Numbered from the stretch's first letter, positions 1 to 5,435 are shown. The stretch: 8,016 nucleotides of DNA from CAZGYE01 sp964530165 (GCA_964530165.1 CAZGYE010000270.1:1-8016); one strand, 5' to 3'. Made by a program: numbers and translations. The notes: generated by a model not told the origin, from the sequence alone.

Positions 1-38
1 AAGCCGACGATCAAGATGGCGTCGTAGGCCTCTTTCAC
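1..38 (-). CDS. Start of divergent gene, possibly ferrochelatase (partial)
   Basis: Only the first 12 complete codons lie in the window. Read on the minus strand from GTG at 38-36 they give M-K-E-A-Y-D-A-I-L-I-V-G, then a codon starting TT (Phe or Leu). A strong AAGGAGG lies 10 nt upstream, and an in-frame TAG at 65-63 closes the frame, so a gene start here is well supported. A TTG at 41-39, directly before the GTG, is an alternative start with 7-nt spacing. The YDAILIVGF pattern resembles the N-terminus of ferrochelatase (HemH, the last step of haem synthesis), where a hydrophobic strand leads into a (S/G)FGGP motif. A nucleotide-binding flavoprotein starting YDAI-hydrophobic-G would look similar. 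The product is a guess from 12 residues. The gene is divergent from murE and shares its upstream region. Confidence 0.5.
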   Translation of the reverse strand, partial: MKEAYDAILIVG

Positions 39-48
39 CAATCGGTCT

Positions 49-55
49 CCTCCTT
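49..55 (-). promoter_or_regulatory. Strong ribosome binding site of the divergent gene
   Basis: On the minus strand the sequence reads AAGGAGG, a full anti-SD complement, 10 nt before GTG at 38 and 7 nt before TTG at 41. It decides the start region of the divergent gene. None of the plus-strand genes in the window has a site this strong. Confidence 0.65.
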
Positions 56-80
56 CAGTATTCTACTGAGATCGTCGCAT

Positions 81-325
81 TCAGCAATCAGCCGTCAGCT
101 CTCAGCCAGTTGAGAGTTGAGAGTTGAGGGTTCTCAATGCGGAGTGCGGAATGGGGAATGCAGAATCCGGGGGCCGCACTTGGGCATTGGGCATTGGGAT
201 TTGGTCATTTGGAGCTTTCCCCTCTCGGCTTTCGGCTTTCCACTCTCGACTCTCAACTCTCAACTTTTCGCACCGGCTGAAAGCTGACTGCTGAGAGCGG
301 AGAGCTGACCGCTGACCGCTTCAGT
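81..325. repeat. Heptanucleotide (7-nt period) multi-motif array, locus 1
   Basis: Cut into 7-mers from position 81, the stretch reads as 35 consecutive heptads with no forced phase break. Families appear in turn: TCAGCNN four times (81-108), GTTGAGR three times (109-129), RTGSRGA-like four times (137-164), NTTGGGN-like (179-199, decaying to 213), GCTTTCS and ACTCTCR (214-262), then CTGANNG (277-297 and 305-318). Repeats within a family are near-identical and neighbouring families differ. There is no coding potential across it. It fills most of the gap between the divergent gene and murE. The period is directly visible. Its origin (slippage, a mobile repeat family or another mechanism) is unknown. 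It resembles in principle the heptanucleotide STRRs known from cyanobacteria. Confidence 0.85.
88..294. repeat. Nested inverted repeat formed by the locus 1 array
   Basis: Two pairs of arms nest inside the heptad array. The outer arms 88-107 and 275-294 are reverse complements at 18 of 20 positions (TCAGC type against CTGA type). The inner arms 108-130 and 243-265 match at 21 of 23 (GTTGAGA type against ACTCTCA type). On the left the two arms abut. On the right 9 nt separate them. Transcribed or extruded, the region could form a stem of about 43 bp closed by a roughly 112-nt loop of other heptads. The mismatches show it is not a recent perfect duplication. Confidence 0.8.
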
Positions 326-363
326 TTGTAACCTTTACACCGATTCTGAAAATTTTCCAAAGT

Positions 364-438
364 CCGCTTGACGGTTTTCGGAGAATGATGAAAATGCCGC
401 CCGCTTGACCGAACCTTTCACATCACAACGGTCAAGCG
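364..438. promoter_or_regulatory. Three CCGCTTGAC-type boxes upstream of murE
   Basis: CCGCTTGAC occurs at 364-372 and again at 401-409. The inverted form CGGTCAAGCG at 429-438 is a perfect reverse complement of 402-411, with 17 nt between them. Two direct copies and one inverted copy within 75 bp of a divergent intergenic region suggest an operator or another protein-binding cluster. TTGAC inside each box looks like a -35 core, but I find no convincing -10 at 16-18 nt from any copy. No binding protein can be named. The rest of 326-512 shows no gene or other repeat. Confidence 0.4.
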
Positions 439-512
439 ACTCCTCAATTCTAGCCTGTTAATTGGTTTCCTATTTCGCGGCCGTCGCACTTGAGTGAGTG
501 TGCCGAACCGCC

Positions 513-2141
513 ATGTCCAACAATCCGCGCCCGCAGCCCGGATTGAGGGCGATCTTTGACTCAGAAAGCATGACTCAAGAGAGCATGATCGAAACCATGG
601 GCGCCAAGGCGTTTGACGTTTCACATCGGCCGCATCCAATGCAGGCTCCAGTGAGTCTGCAGCGATTGTTTCCATTGGCAAGTTTCGTCGGTTGTGCGGA
701 CGTTCGCGTCGTCGAAGCGACCGAGCACAGTGCCCAGTGTCGCCCGAACGTGCTGTTTGCCGCGATTCCCGGAACGCACGTCGATGGAAGCCGATTCGCC
801 GGCGAGGCGGTCGAGCGGGGGGCCAGCGCACTGCTTGTGCAACAGCCGCTCGGCGGCGTTGCGGTTCCGCAGTGCGTCGTTCCCTGCACGCGCAAAGCGT
901 ACTCACAACTGTGTGCAGCACTGGCAGGATATCCTTCGCGCAGATTGCAGATTACCGGCGTGACCGGCACGAACGGCAAGACAACGGTCGCTTGGCTGAT
1001 TCGCTCGATCTTGCACGCGGCCGGCAAGCAGATCGGAATTCTGGGCACCATCGAATACGACGACGGCCGCCACGCGGCTCGATCGGGGTTGACCACGCCG
1101 GACGCGAAGACGTTGTCGAAATGGCTTAGCGCGATGGTCTCACGAGGCACCACTCACGCCGCCATCGAATTGTCCAGCCATGCGCTCGATCAAGATCGGA
1201 CTGCGGGCACGCATTTGGACGTGGCCGTCATCACCAATGTGACGCAAGATCACTTCGACTACCATCAAGACCACGAATCCTATCTGTCCAGCAAGTTACG
1301 CATCGTCGAGCATACAAAAGCAGATGGGCGAGTCGTCCTGAATGCCGACGATCCCGGCAGCCGCTCGCTGTACGACCGGATCGACGAGAACTTGAACATC
1401 ACGACGTACGGACTCCACACCGGCGCCGACGTGACGGCCGAGTTGCTTGGCGAGTCGTTTTTCGGCAGCCGCTTCGTGCTCCACCTGCCCGGAGAGGGCG
1501 ACGGCATCGAGGTCTGCACGCCGTTGATCGGCCGGCACAATGTGTCAAACTGCCTGGCGGCCGCCGCGGCCGCGACCCATTGCGACGTCGAACCCGAGGC
1601 AATCGCCGCCGGCATGGAATCACTTGCTTCGGTGCCCGGACGATTGGAGCGCGTCGATTGTGGTCAACCGTTTGACGTGTTCGTCGATTACGCACACACC
1701 GACGACGCATTACGACGATGCGTCAACTTTCTGCGCAGACTCACTCAGGGACGAGTGATCTGCGTTTTTGGCGCCGGCGGCGATCGGGACCGGTCCAAGC
1801 GTCCGCTGTTGGGCAACGCCGCGGCCGACGCCGATCTGGCCGTCGTCACCAGCGATAATCCCCGCTCCGAGGATCCGGAACGAATCATCGACGACATCTT
1901 GCCCGGTTTCGCCGACACACCAAAGAAACCCCACGTCGAAGTCGACCGCGCCGAAGCCATCCGCTGGGCCTTGCAGCACGCCGAGTCCGGAGACTGCGTG
2001 CTGGTCGCGGGTAAAGGGCACGAAGTCGAACAAATCATCGGGACCGAGCGAATTCCTTTCGACGACCGCGAGGTCATCCGCCAAGTCCTCCACCACTCCG
2101 GGCAGCCCGCCATTCCAGAGAAAGTGTGGCTGCTCGCGTAA
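513..2141 (+). CDS. murE: MurE, UDP-MurNAc-tripeptide synthetase (meso-DAP-adding ligase)
   Basis: Cytoplasmic Mur ligase that couples a diamino acid to UDP-MurNAc-L-Ala-D-Glu using ATP. Numbered from ATG 513 (542 aa), the three Mur-ligase domains are present: an N-terminal UDP-substrate domain from about residue 46; a central ATPase domain with P-loop GTNGKTT (152-158), TTPD (194-197), ELSSHAL (219-225), the probable carbamylated lysine K261 in SSKL, and HNVSN (342-346); and a C-terminal domain with DYAH (392-395), FGAGGDRD (419-426), DNPR (448-451) and GKGHE (500-504). DNPR is the signature for meso-diaminopimelate recognition. Lysine-adding MurE proteins differ here. The start is uncertain: no Shine-Dalgarno is seen, GTG 498 also fits, and recognisable homology begins only near ATG 639, which would give the usual length of 500 aa. 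It is the first gene of the cell-wall series, 126 bp before murF. Confidence 0.95.
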   Translation: MSNNPRPQPGLRAIFDSESMTQESMIETMGAKAFDVSHRPHPMQAPVSLQRLFPLASFVGCADVRVVEATEHSAQCRPNVLFAAIPGTHVDGSRFAGEAVERGASALLVQQPLGGVAVPQCVVPCTRKAYSQLCAALAGYPSRRLQITGVTGTNGKTTVAWLIRSILHAAGKQIGILGTIEYDDGRHAARSGLTTPDAKTLSKWLSAMVSRGTTHAAIELSSHALDQDRTAGTHLDVAVITNVTQDHFDYHQDHESYLSSKLRIVEHTKADGRVVLNADDPGSRSLYDRIDENLNITTYGLHTGADVTAELLGESFFGSRFVLHLPGEGDGIEVCTPLIGRHNVSNCLAAAAAATHCDVEPEAIAAGMESLASVPGRLERVDCGQPFDVFVDYAHTDDALRRCVNFLRRLTQGRVICVFGAGGDRDRSKRPLLGNAAADADLAVVTSDNPRSEDPERIIDDILPGFADTPKKPHVEVDRAEAIRWALQHAESGDCVLVAGKGHEVEQIIGTERIPFDDREVIRQVLHHSGQPAIPEKVWLLA

Positions 2142-2267
2142 CCCGACCCATCGAGAACCAAAAGCCCATACACGAGCCTTGAAGTCACTGAACGAGTTTG
2201 GATGAACATTTCCATTTTGTTGTCCTGTCTTTGGCTGCTCTTGCCGGGGCAGCTTCATAATTCAACC

Positions 2268-3692
2268 ATGCATCACGTATCCCTTGGCGAACTGCTGGCT
2301 GTCACCGGCGGTGAGGCAATTGGTTTCGAACGTCACGCGGTCGGCTTTGCAGACGTCGGCATCGATTCGCGGACGGTCCGTCCGGGCGCTCTGTTCTGGG
2401 CCGTTCGAGGCGAGCGGTGCGACGGACACGATTTCGTCACCGACGCCCTCGGCCATGGCGCTGCCGCCTGTGTGATCGAGGCCGGCAAAGCAAACACCAC
2501 CACCGGTCCGCGAATCGTCGTGCACAACACGTTGCAGGCTCTGTGGGATCTCGCCCGCTGGTATCGCCGGCAGCAGGCGGCGTCAATCGTCGCGGTGACA
2601 GGCAGCGTGGGCAAGACGACGACCCGCGAAATGATCCACGCGGTCTTGTCGAACCGTTTATCGGGAACACGAAGCCCCCACAACTTCAACAACCAGTTCG
2701 GCGTTCCGTTGAGCGTGCTGCAGATCGAAAAACATCACGCGTTCGCCGTGCTGGAATTGGGAGCCTCAGCAATCGGCGAGATCCGCAACTTGGCCGGCAT
2801 TGCGGCTCCCAACGTTGGCGTCGTGACGGCCATCGCGCCGGCACACCTGGATGGCTTCGGGAGCGAGAAGCACATCGCCGACGCCAAAGGCGAGCTCATC
2901 GAAGCGTTGCCGCCATCGGGGTTGGCCGTGCTTGCCGGCGACGATCCGCGCGTCCGTTTGCTCTCGGATCGGGCCGAATGCCGGACTCGCTTCGTCGGAG
3001 AAGGGGCGGACAACGACTTCCAGGCGACGCATGTCGTGGCCGGCAAGAATCGGCTCGCCTTTCAGTTGGATGGGCGAACATACGAGGTTCGTGCTACGGG
3101 CCGGCATCACCTCGTCGGCGCGTTGAGTGCCATCGCCGTCGGGCGAGAGTTTGGAATGGAAGCTGATGCAATCGACGCCGGTCTGAGATCCTTCGTGGCC
3201 GTGCCGGGACGCTGCCAATTGCAGCAGATCGGTCCCTGGACGGTCATCGACGACACCTACAACGCCAATCCCCGTTCGATGCGGGCCGCGTGCGAATTGT
3301 TGCGGGACTGGCAAGGGGCCACGAAAAAACTGCTGGTTGCCGGCGACATGTTGGAGCTCGGAGCGCGGACGGCCGAGTCTCATCGGGAGCTTGGACGTTT
3401 GGCGGCGTCAGCAGGAATCGACATCCTCTTGGCGTACGGTGAACAGGGCGAGCACGTGATTCACGGCGCCCTCGACGCCGGAATGGACAAACACAGATTG
3501 GCCCACTCGAACGACGTCGATGCCCTGCTGGCCGAGCTGGATTGCCGGTTGGAACCGGGAGACGTTGTGTTGGTGAAAGGATCCCGGGCGATGCGGATGG
3601 AACGCGTCGTCTGTTGGCTCCGTGAACAAGCGAAAAACATTTTGAAAGGAAATACATCCCGTGTCCCGACCTCGACACGGGTCTGCGTCTAA
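2268..3692 (+). CDS. murF: MurF, UDP-MurNAc-tripeptide:D-Ala-D-Ala ligase
   Basis: Cytoplasmic Mur ligase that adds D-Ala-D-Ala to complete the UDP-MurNAc-pentapeptide. From ATG 2268 (474 aa) it shows P-loop TGSVGKTT (111-118), HNFNNQFGVP (138-147), LELGAS (162-167), AHLDGFGS, AKGEL, DDTYNANP (328-335), GDMLELG (359-365) and KGSR plus ME (437-445). All are typical of MurF. ATG 2268 is preferred because MHHVSLGELL matches the usual MurF N-terminus. The upstream in-frame ATG 2202 would add 22 mostly hydrophobic residues that look like a signal peptide, which a cytoplasmic enzyme should not have. One oddity: the HNxxN stretch kept in the neighbouring MurE is HHLVG here (280-284), so both asparagines are replaced. 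It follows murE on the same strand and is followed by a strong hairpin at 3830-3861. Confidence 0.95.
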   Translation: MHHVSLGELLAVTGGEAIGFERHAVGFADVGIDSRTVRPGALFWAVRGERCDGHDFVTDALGHGAAACVIEAGKANTTTGPRIVVHNTLQALWDLARWYRRQQAASIVAVTGSVGKTTTREMIHAVLSNRLSGTRSPHNFNNQFGVPLSVLQIEKHHAFAVLELGASAIGEIRNLAGIAAPNVGVVTAIAPAHLDGFGSEKHIADAKGELIEALPPSGLAVLAGDDPRVRLLSDRAECRTRFVGEGADNDFQATHVVAGKNRLAFQLDGRTYEVRATGRHHLVGALSAIAVGREFGMEADAIDAGLRSFVAVPGRCQLQQIGPWTVIDDTYNANPRSMRAACELLRDWQGATKKLLVAGDMLELGARTAESHRELGRLAASAGIDILLAYGEQGEHVIHGALDAGMDKHRLAHSNDVDALLAELDCRLEPGDVVLVKGSRAMRMERVVCWLREQAKNILKGNTSRVPTSTRVCV

Positions 3693-3829
3693 CTGATGGT
3701 TCTGCTGCGTGCGTTAGGGTTTGCGGGGATCCGACGCGCCGTCCCACCGGGCGGGAGCAATACAGCCAATTGGATTCAGTGATTTCTGGGTCGATCACTC
3801 CAATGGCCGCTTCGCAGCGGAACCAATGA
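3693..3829. other. Non-coding stretch after murF with small hairpins
   Basis: No open reading frame of credible quality is seen. Local foldbacks are present: CCAATTGG (3766-3773, palindrome), AGTGAT/ATCACT (3778-3783 with 3794-3799, 10-nt loop), and CCGCT/AGCGG with a TCGC loop (3807-3820). They lead directly into the strong hairpin at 3830. This is most simply a structured 3' UTR of the murF transcript. A small RNA ending at that hairpin is possible, but I cannot match it to any known RNA family. Confidence 0.35.
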
Positions 3830-3877
3830 CCGGGCGCCGAGGGGCAACCCTCGGCGCCCGGGGAAACACCGTTTTTT
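3830..3877 (+). terminator. Probable terminator hairpin after murF
   Basis: CCGGGCGCCGAGGG (3830-3843) pairs perfectly with 3848-3861 over 14 bp, closed by GCAA, a GNRA-type tetraloop. A run of six T residues follows at 3872-3877. The T-run starts 10 nt after the stem instead of directly, so a classical intrinsic terminator is not assured. The stem could also protect the 3' end of the murE-murF message. If it terminates, mraY needs its own promoter, which would have to lie within the repeat-filled 140 bp that follow. Confidence 0.6.
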
Positions 3878-3879
3878 AA

Positions 3880-3945
3880 GGGAGCTGTCAGCGTTCAGCA
3901 ATCAGCCAAGAGGAATTCTGAAAGCTGACCGCTGAGAGCTTATTT
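3880..3945. repeat. TCAGC-type heptad foldback, locus 2
   Basis: The left arm has TCAGCGT (3888), TCAGCAA (3895) and TCAGCCA (3902), in 7-nt steps. The right arm has CTGAAAG (3918), CTGACCG (3925) and CTGAGAG (3932), also in 7-nt steps. Positions 3883-3905 and 3918-3940 are reverse complements at 19 of 23, leaving a 12-nt loop. The left edge GGGAGCTGTCAGC (3880-3892) recurs exactly at 5120-5132. This is the minimal form of the element, with almost no cargo between the arms. Confidence 0.8.
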
Positions 3946-3950
3946 CGATT

Positions 3951-4017
3951 TGTCGAGACTCGCGAATCGAAAGTCTCCACTCCAAAATCGCCAATCTGAA
4001 ATCCAAAATCACAAATG
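3951..4017. repeat. NNTC heptad array running into the mraY start codon
   Basis: Nine consecutive heptads from 3951 to 4013 all carry TC at positions 3 and 4: TGTCGAG (3951), ACTCGCG (3958), AATCGAA (3965), AGTCTCC (3972), ACTCCAA (3979), AATCGCC (3986), AATCTGA (3993), AATCCAA (4000), AATCACA (4007). The next heptad in phase begins AATG at 4014 and supplies the ATG of mraY. No Shine-Dalgarno is present, so the immediate mraY leader is made wholly of this repeat. Confidence 0.75.
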
Positions 4018-5118
4018 CTGGTTTGGCTGCTGAATCGATTCGCTCCACTGCTGGAGCAGATGGAGCTGCATTCGTCGGGTGATTCGCGCGTCTTTCTGAC
4101 GGCACGGATCGCCCTGGCCAGCGTGACGTCGTTTCTGATGGCCATTCTGCTGGGCCCGCCGGCGATTCGCTGGCTCAAGGACCGGTTTTGCGAGCGGATC
4201 GACAGCGCCTCGGAACGGCTCAACCAGCTTCAAGCCGCCAAGAGTGAAACGCCCACGATGGGCGGGATGTTCGTCATCGGCGCCGTGCTGGTTTCCGTAC
4301 TGCTGTGGGGCGACCTGACCAGCCGATACGTCCAACTCGGACTGGCGGCGGCTTTGGGGTTTGCATTGCTGGGCGGACTTGACGACTGGATCAAGCTCAG
4401 CACGGATCGCAACGGCCTTCCAGTCAAATACAAACTCGCCGTGCAACTTGCTCTCTCCTTGGCGATTGGATGGGTCCTTTACCTGGAACACCTCGACAAA
4501 CCGCACGGGCTGGAACTCATCTGGCCCTTTGGCAATCACGGCGTCTGGCTGGGCGCCGGCTTCGTGGCCTGGAGCACGTTGGTGATGGTCGGCAGCTCGA
4601 ACGCCGTCAACCTGACCGACGGACTGGACGGCCTGGCCAGCGGCTGCATGGTGTTCGCCGGATCGGCGTTTGTGGCACTCACGTATTTGTCCGGTCATGC
4701 AATCATGGCGGATTATCTCAGCATCCCGCACATCGCCGGCGCCGGCGAGCTGGGCATCGTGATGGGCGCGATGGTCGGCGCAATGCTCGGCTTTCTGTGG
4801 TTCAACTGCTACCCGGCCCAGGTGTTTATGGGCGACACCGGCTCGCTGTCGATGGGAGCCCTGCTCGCCTTGGCGGCGCTGGTCACTCGGCAAGAGCTGT
4901 TGCTGGTCGTCATCGGCGGAATTTTTGTTCTGGAAACTGTCAGCGTCCTCTTGCAGGTCGCCTGGTATCGTCTGACGGGAAGCAGGCTGATCGCCTGCAG
5001 CCCGCTGCACAATCACTTTTTGTTCAAAGGACAACACGAGCTGAAAATCGTGGTCCGTTTCTGGATCGGATCAGCATTGCTGGCGATCATCGCGGTCGCC
5101 AGTTTGAAGATACGTTGA
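4015..5118 (+). CDS. mraY: MraY, phospho-MurNAc-pentapeptide transferase
   Basis: Integral membrane enzyme that transfers phospho-MurNAc-pentapeptide from UDP to undecaprenyl phosphate, making lipid I. The 367-aa length is normal for the family. Motifs in order: KSETPTMGG (76-84), the DD pair of GLDDWIKL (123-124), NAVNLTDGLDGLA (196-208), FNCYPAQVFMGDTGS (263-277, with acidic residue D274), and PLHNHFLFKG (330-339) before KIVVRFWI. About ten hydrophobic segments alternate with these cytoplasmic loops. The last motif is usually HHH; here the middle histidine is Asn. The ATG is the first in frame and fits the family start, but has no Shine-Dalgarno. Gaps of 322 bp before it and 336 bp after it, both full of repeats, make cotranscription with its neighbours uncertain. 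murD, the usual next gene, is missing. Confidence 0.96.
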   Translation: MLVWLLNRFAPLLEQMELHSSGDSRVFLTARIALASVTSFLMAILLGPPAIRWLKDRFCERIDSASERLNQLQAAKSETPTMGGMFVIGAVLVSVLLWGDLTSRYVQLGLAAALGFALLGGLDDWIKLSTDRNGLPVKYKLAVQLALSLAIGWVLYLEHLDKPHGLELIWPFGNHGVWLGAGFVAWSTLVMVGSSNAVNLTDGLDGLASGCMVFAGSAFVALTYLSGHAIMADYLSIPHIAGAGELGIVMGAMVGAMLGFLWFNCYPAQVFMGDTGSLSMGALLALAALVTRQELLLVVIGGIFVLETVSVLLQVAWYRLTGSRLIACSPLHNHFLFKGQHELKIVVRFWIGSALLAIIAVASLKIR

Positions 5119-5119
5119 C

Positions 5120-5357
5120 GGGAGCTGTCAGCCTTCAGCACTCAGCATTCAGCCAGATGAGCGCGGATTATTCATAGAAACCCAAACCGACGACTTGTCG
5201 TCGCTGCACGTGCCATGAAACCAGTGGATTCCGACAACAAGTTGTCGGTTTGGGTGCCACGACGACAGCCTATGAATAATCTGGGTTAGGCGTAACGAGA
5301 ACATGGCCCCGTAACGGATCAGAGGCAAACTGATCGCTGAAAGCTGACAGCTAAAAT
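5120..5357. repeat. TCAGC-type heptad foldback with long cargo, locus 3
   Basis: The left arm has four heptads: TCAGCCT (5128), TCAGCAC (5135), TCAGCAT (5142) and TCAGCCA (5149). The right arm has CTGATCG (5330), CTGAAAG (5337), CTGACAG (5344) and a decayed CTAAAAT (5351). Positions 5123-5145 and 5330-5352 are reverse complements at 20 of 23, including a perfect 10-bp outer end (AGCTGTCAGC against GCTGACAGCT). The cargo between the arms is the palindromic element at 5164-5283 plus about 46 bp of non-repetitive sequence (5284-5329). The decayed heptad contains TAAAAT, which resembles a -10 box, but no matching -35 is seen. Confidence 0.8.
5164..5283. repeat. 120-bp palindromic, MITE-like or REP-like element
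   Basis: GATTATTCATAG (5166-5177) and its perfect reverse complement (5270-5281) bracket the element. Inside, ACCCAAACCGAC (5180-5191) pairs perfectly with 5244-5255. Two further small palindromes sit within: CGACGAC-TT-GTCGTCG (5188-5203) and CCGACAAC-AA-GTTGTCGG (5231-5248). The outer repeat can be extended by a G-T and a C-G pair to 5164 and 5283. No target-site duplication is visible and no protein is encoded, so if mobile it would have to be moved in trans. It could instead be a large folded RNA or a binding-site cluster. Confidence 0.7.
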
Positions 5358-5391
5358 CTTATTCAGGCGACGTTAGGGAGAGAGGGATTGG

Positions 5392-5435
5392 GGAAGCCGA
5401 GACGACCGGTCGTTTGACCGGTCGGATCGGCTTCC
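5392..5435 (+). promoter_or_regulatory. Long hairpin just upstream of ftsW
   Basis: GGAAGCCGA (5392-5400) pairs perfectly with 5427-5435. GACCGGTC (5404-5411), itself a palindrome, pairs with its direct copy at 5416-5423 around a GTTT loop. Between the two stems C5403 pairs with G5424, and G5401-A5402 faces G5425-A5426, which fits a tandem G-A mismatch. The structure is a nearly continuous 20-position stem ending 19 nt before the ftsW ATG. It is followed by CCCTTCTTT, only a weak T-tract, so it may be a terminator for mraY, an attenuator or a 5'-UTR control element. The doubled GACCGGTC could also be a protein-binding site. Confidence 0.55.

Noticed and set aside
81..325. CRISPR array
   Set aside because: The units are 7 nt and degenerate with no unique spacers. 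There is no 23-45 nt direct repeat and no cas gene.
364..462. Sigma-70 promoter using TTGAC of the CCGCTTGAC boxes
   Set aside because: No TATAAT-like hexamer lies 16-18 nt downstream of any copy. The GTTAAT at 457-462 has no -35 partner.
2202..2267. Upstream ATG that would give MurF a hydrophobic, signal-peptide-like N-terminus
   Set aside because: MurF works in the cytoplasm and the family-like N-terminus starts at ATG 2268. No ribosome binding site supports 2202.
2142..2267. Heptad repeat or hairpin in the murE-murF gap
   Set aside because: Checked for TCAGC, AATC and TTGAGAG units and for long inverted repeats; none found.
4009..5037. Long minus-strand open frame (342 codons) opposite mraY
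   Set aside because: The translation is rich in Q, R, H and A with low complexity, typical of the antisense of a GC-rich gene, and shows no recognisable domain.
5156..5292. Target-site duplication flanking the palindromic element
   Set aside because: Bases outside the terminal repeats (GATGAGCG left, GGTTAGGC right) do not match, so transposition is not shown.
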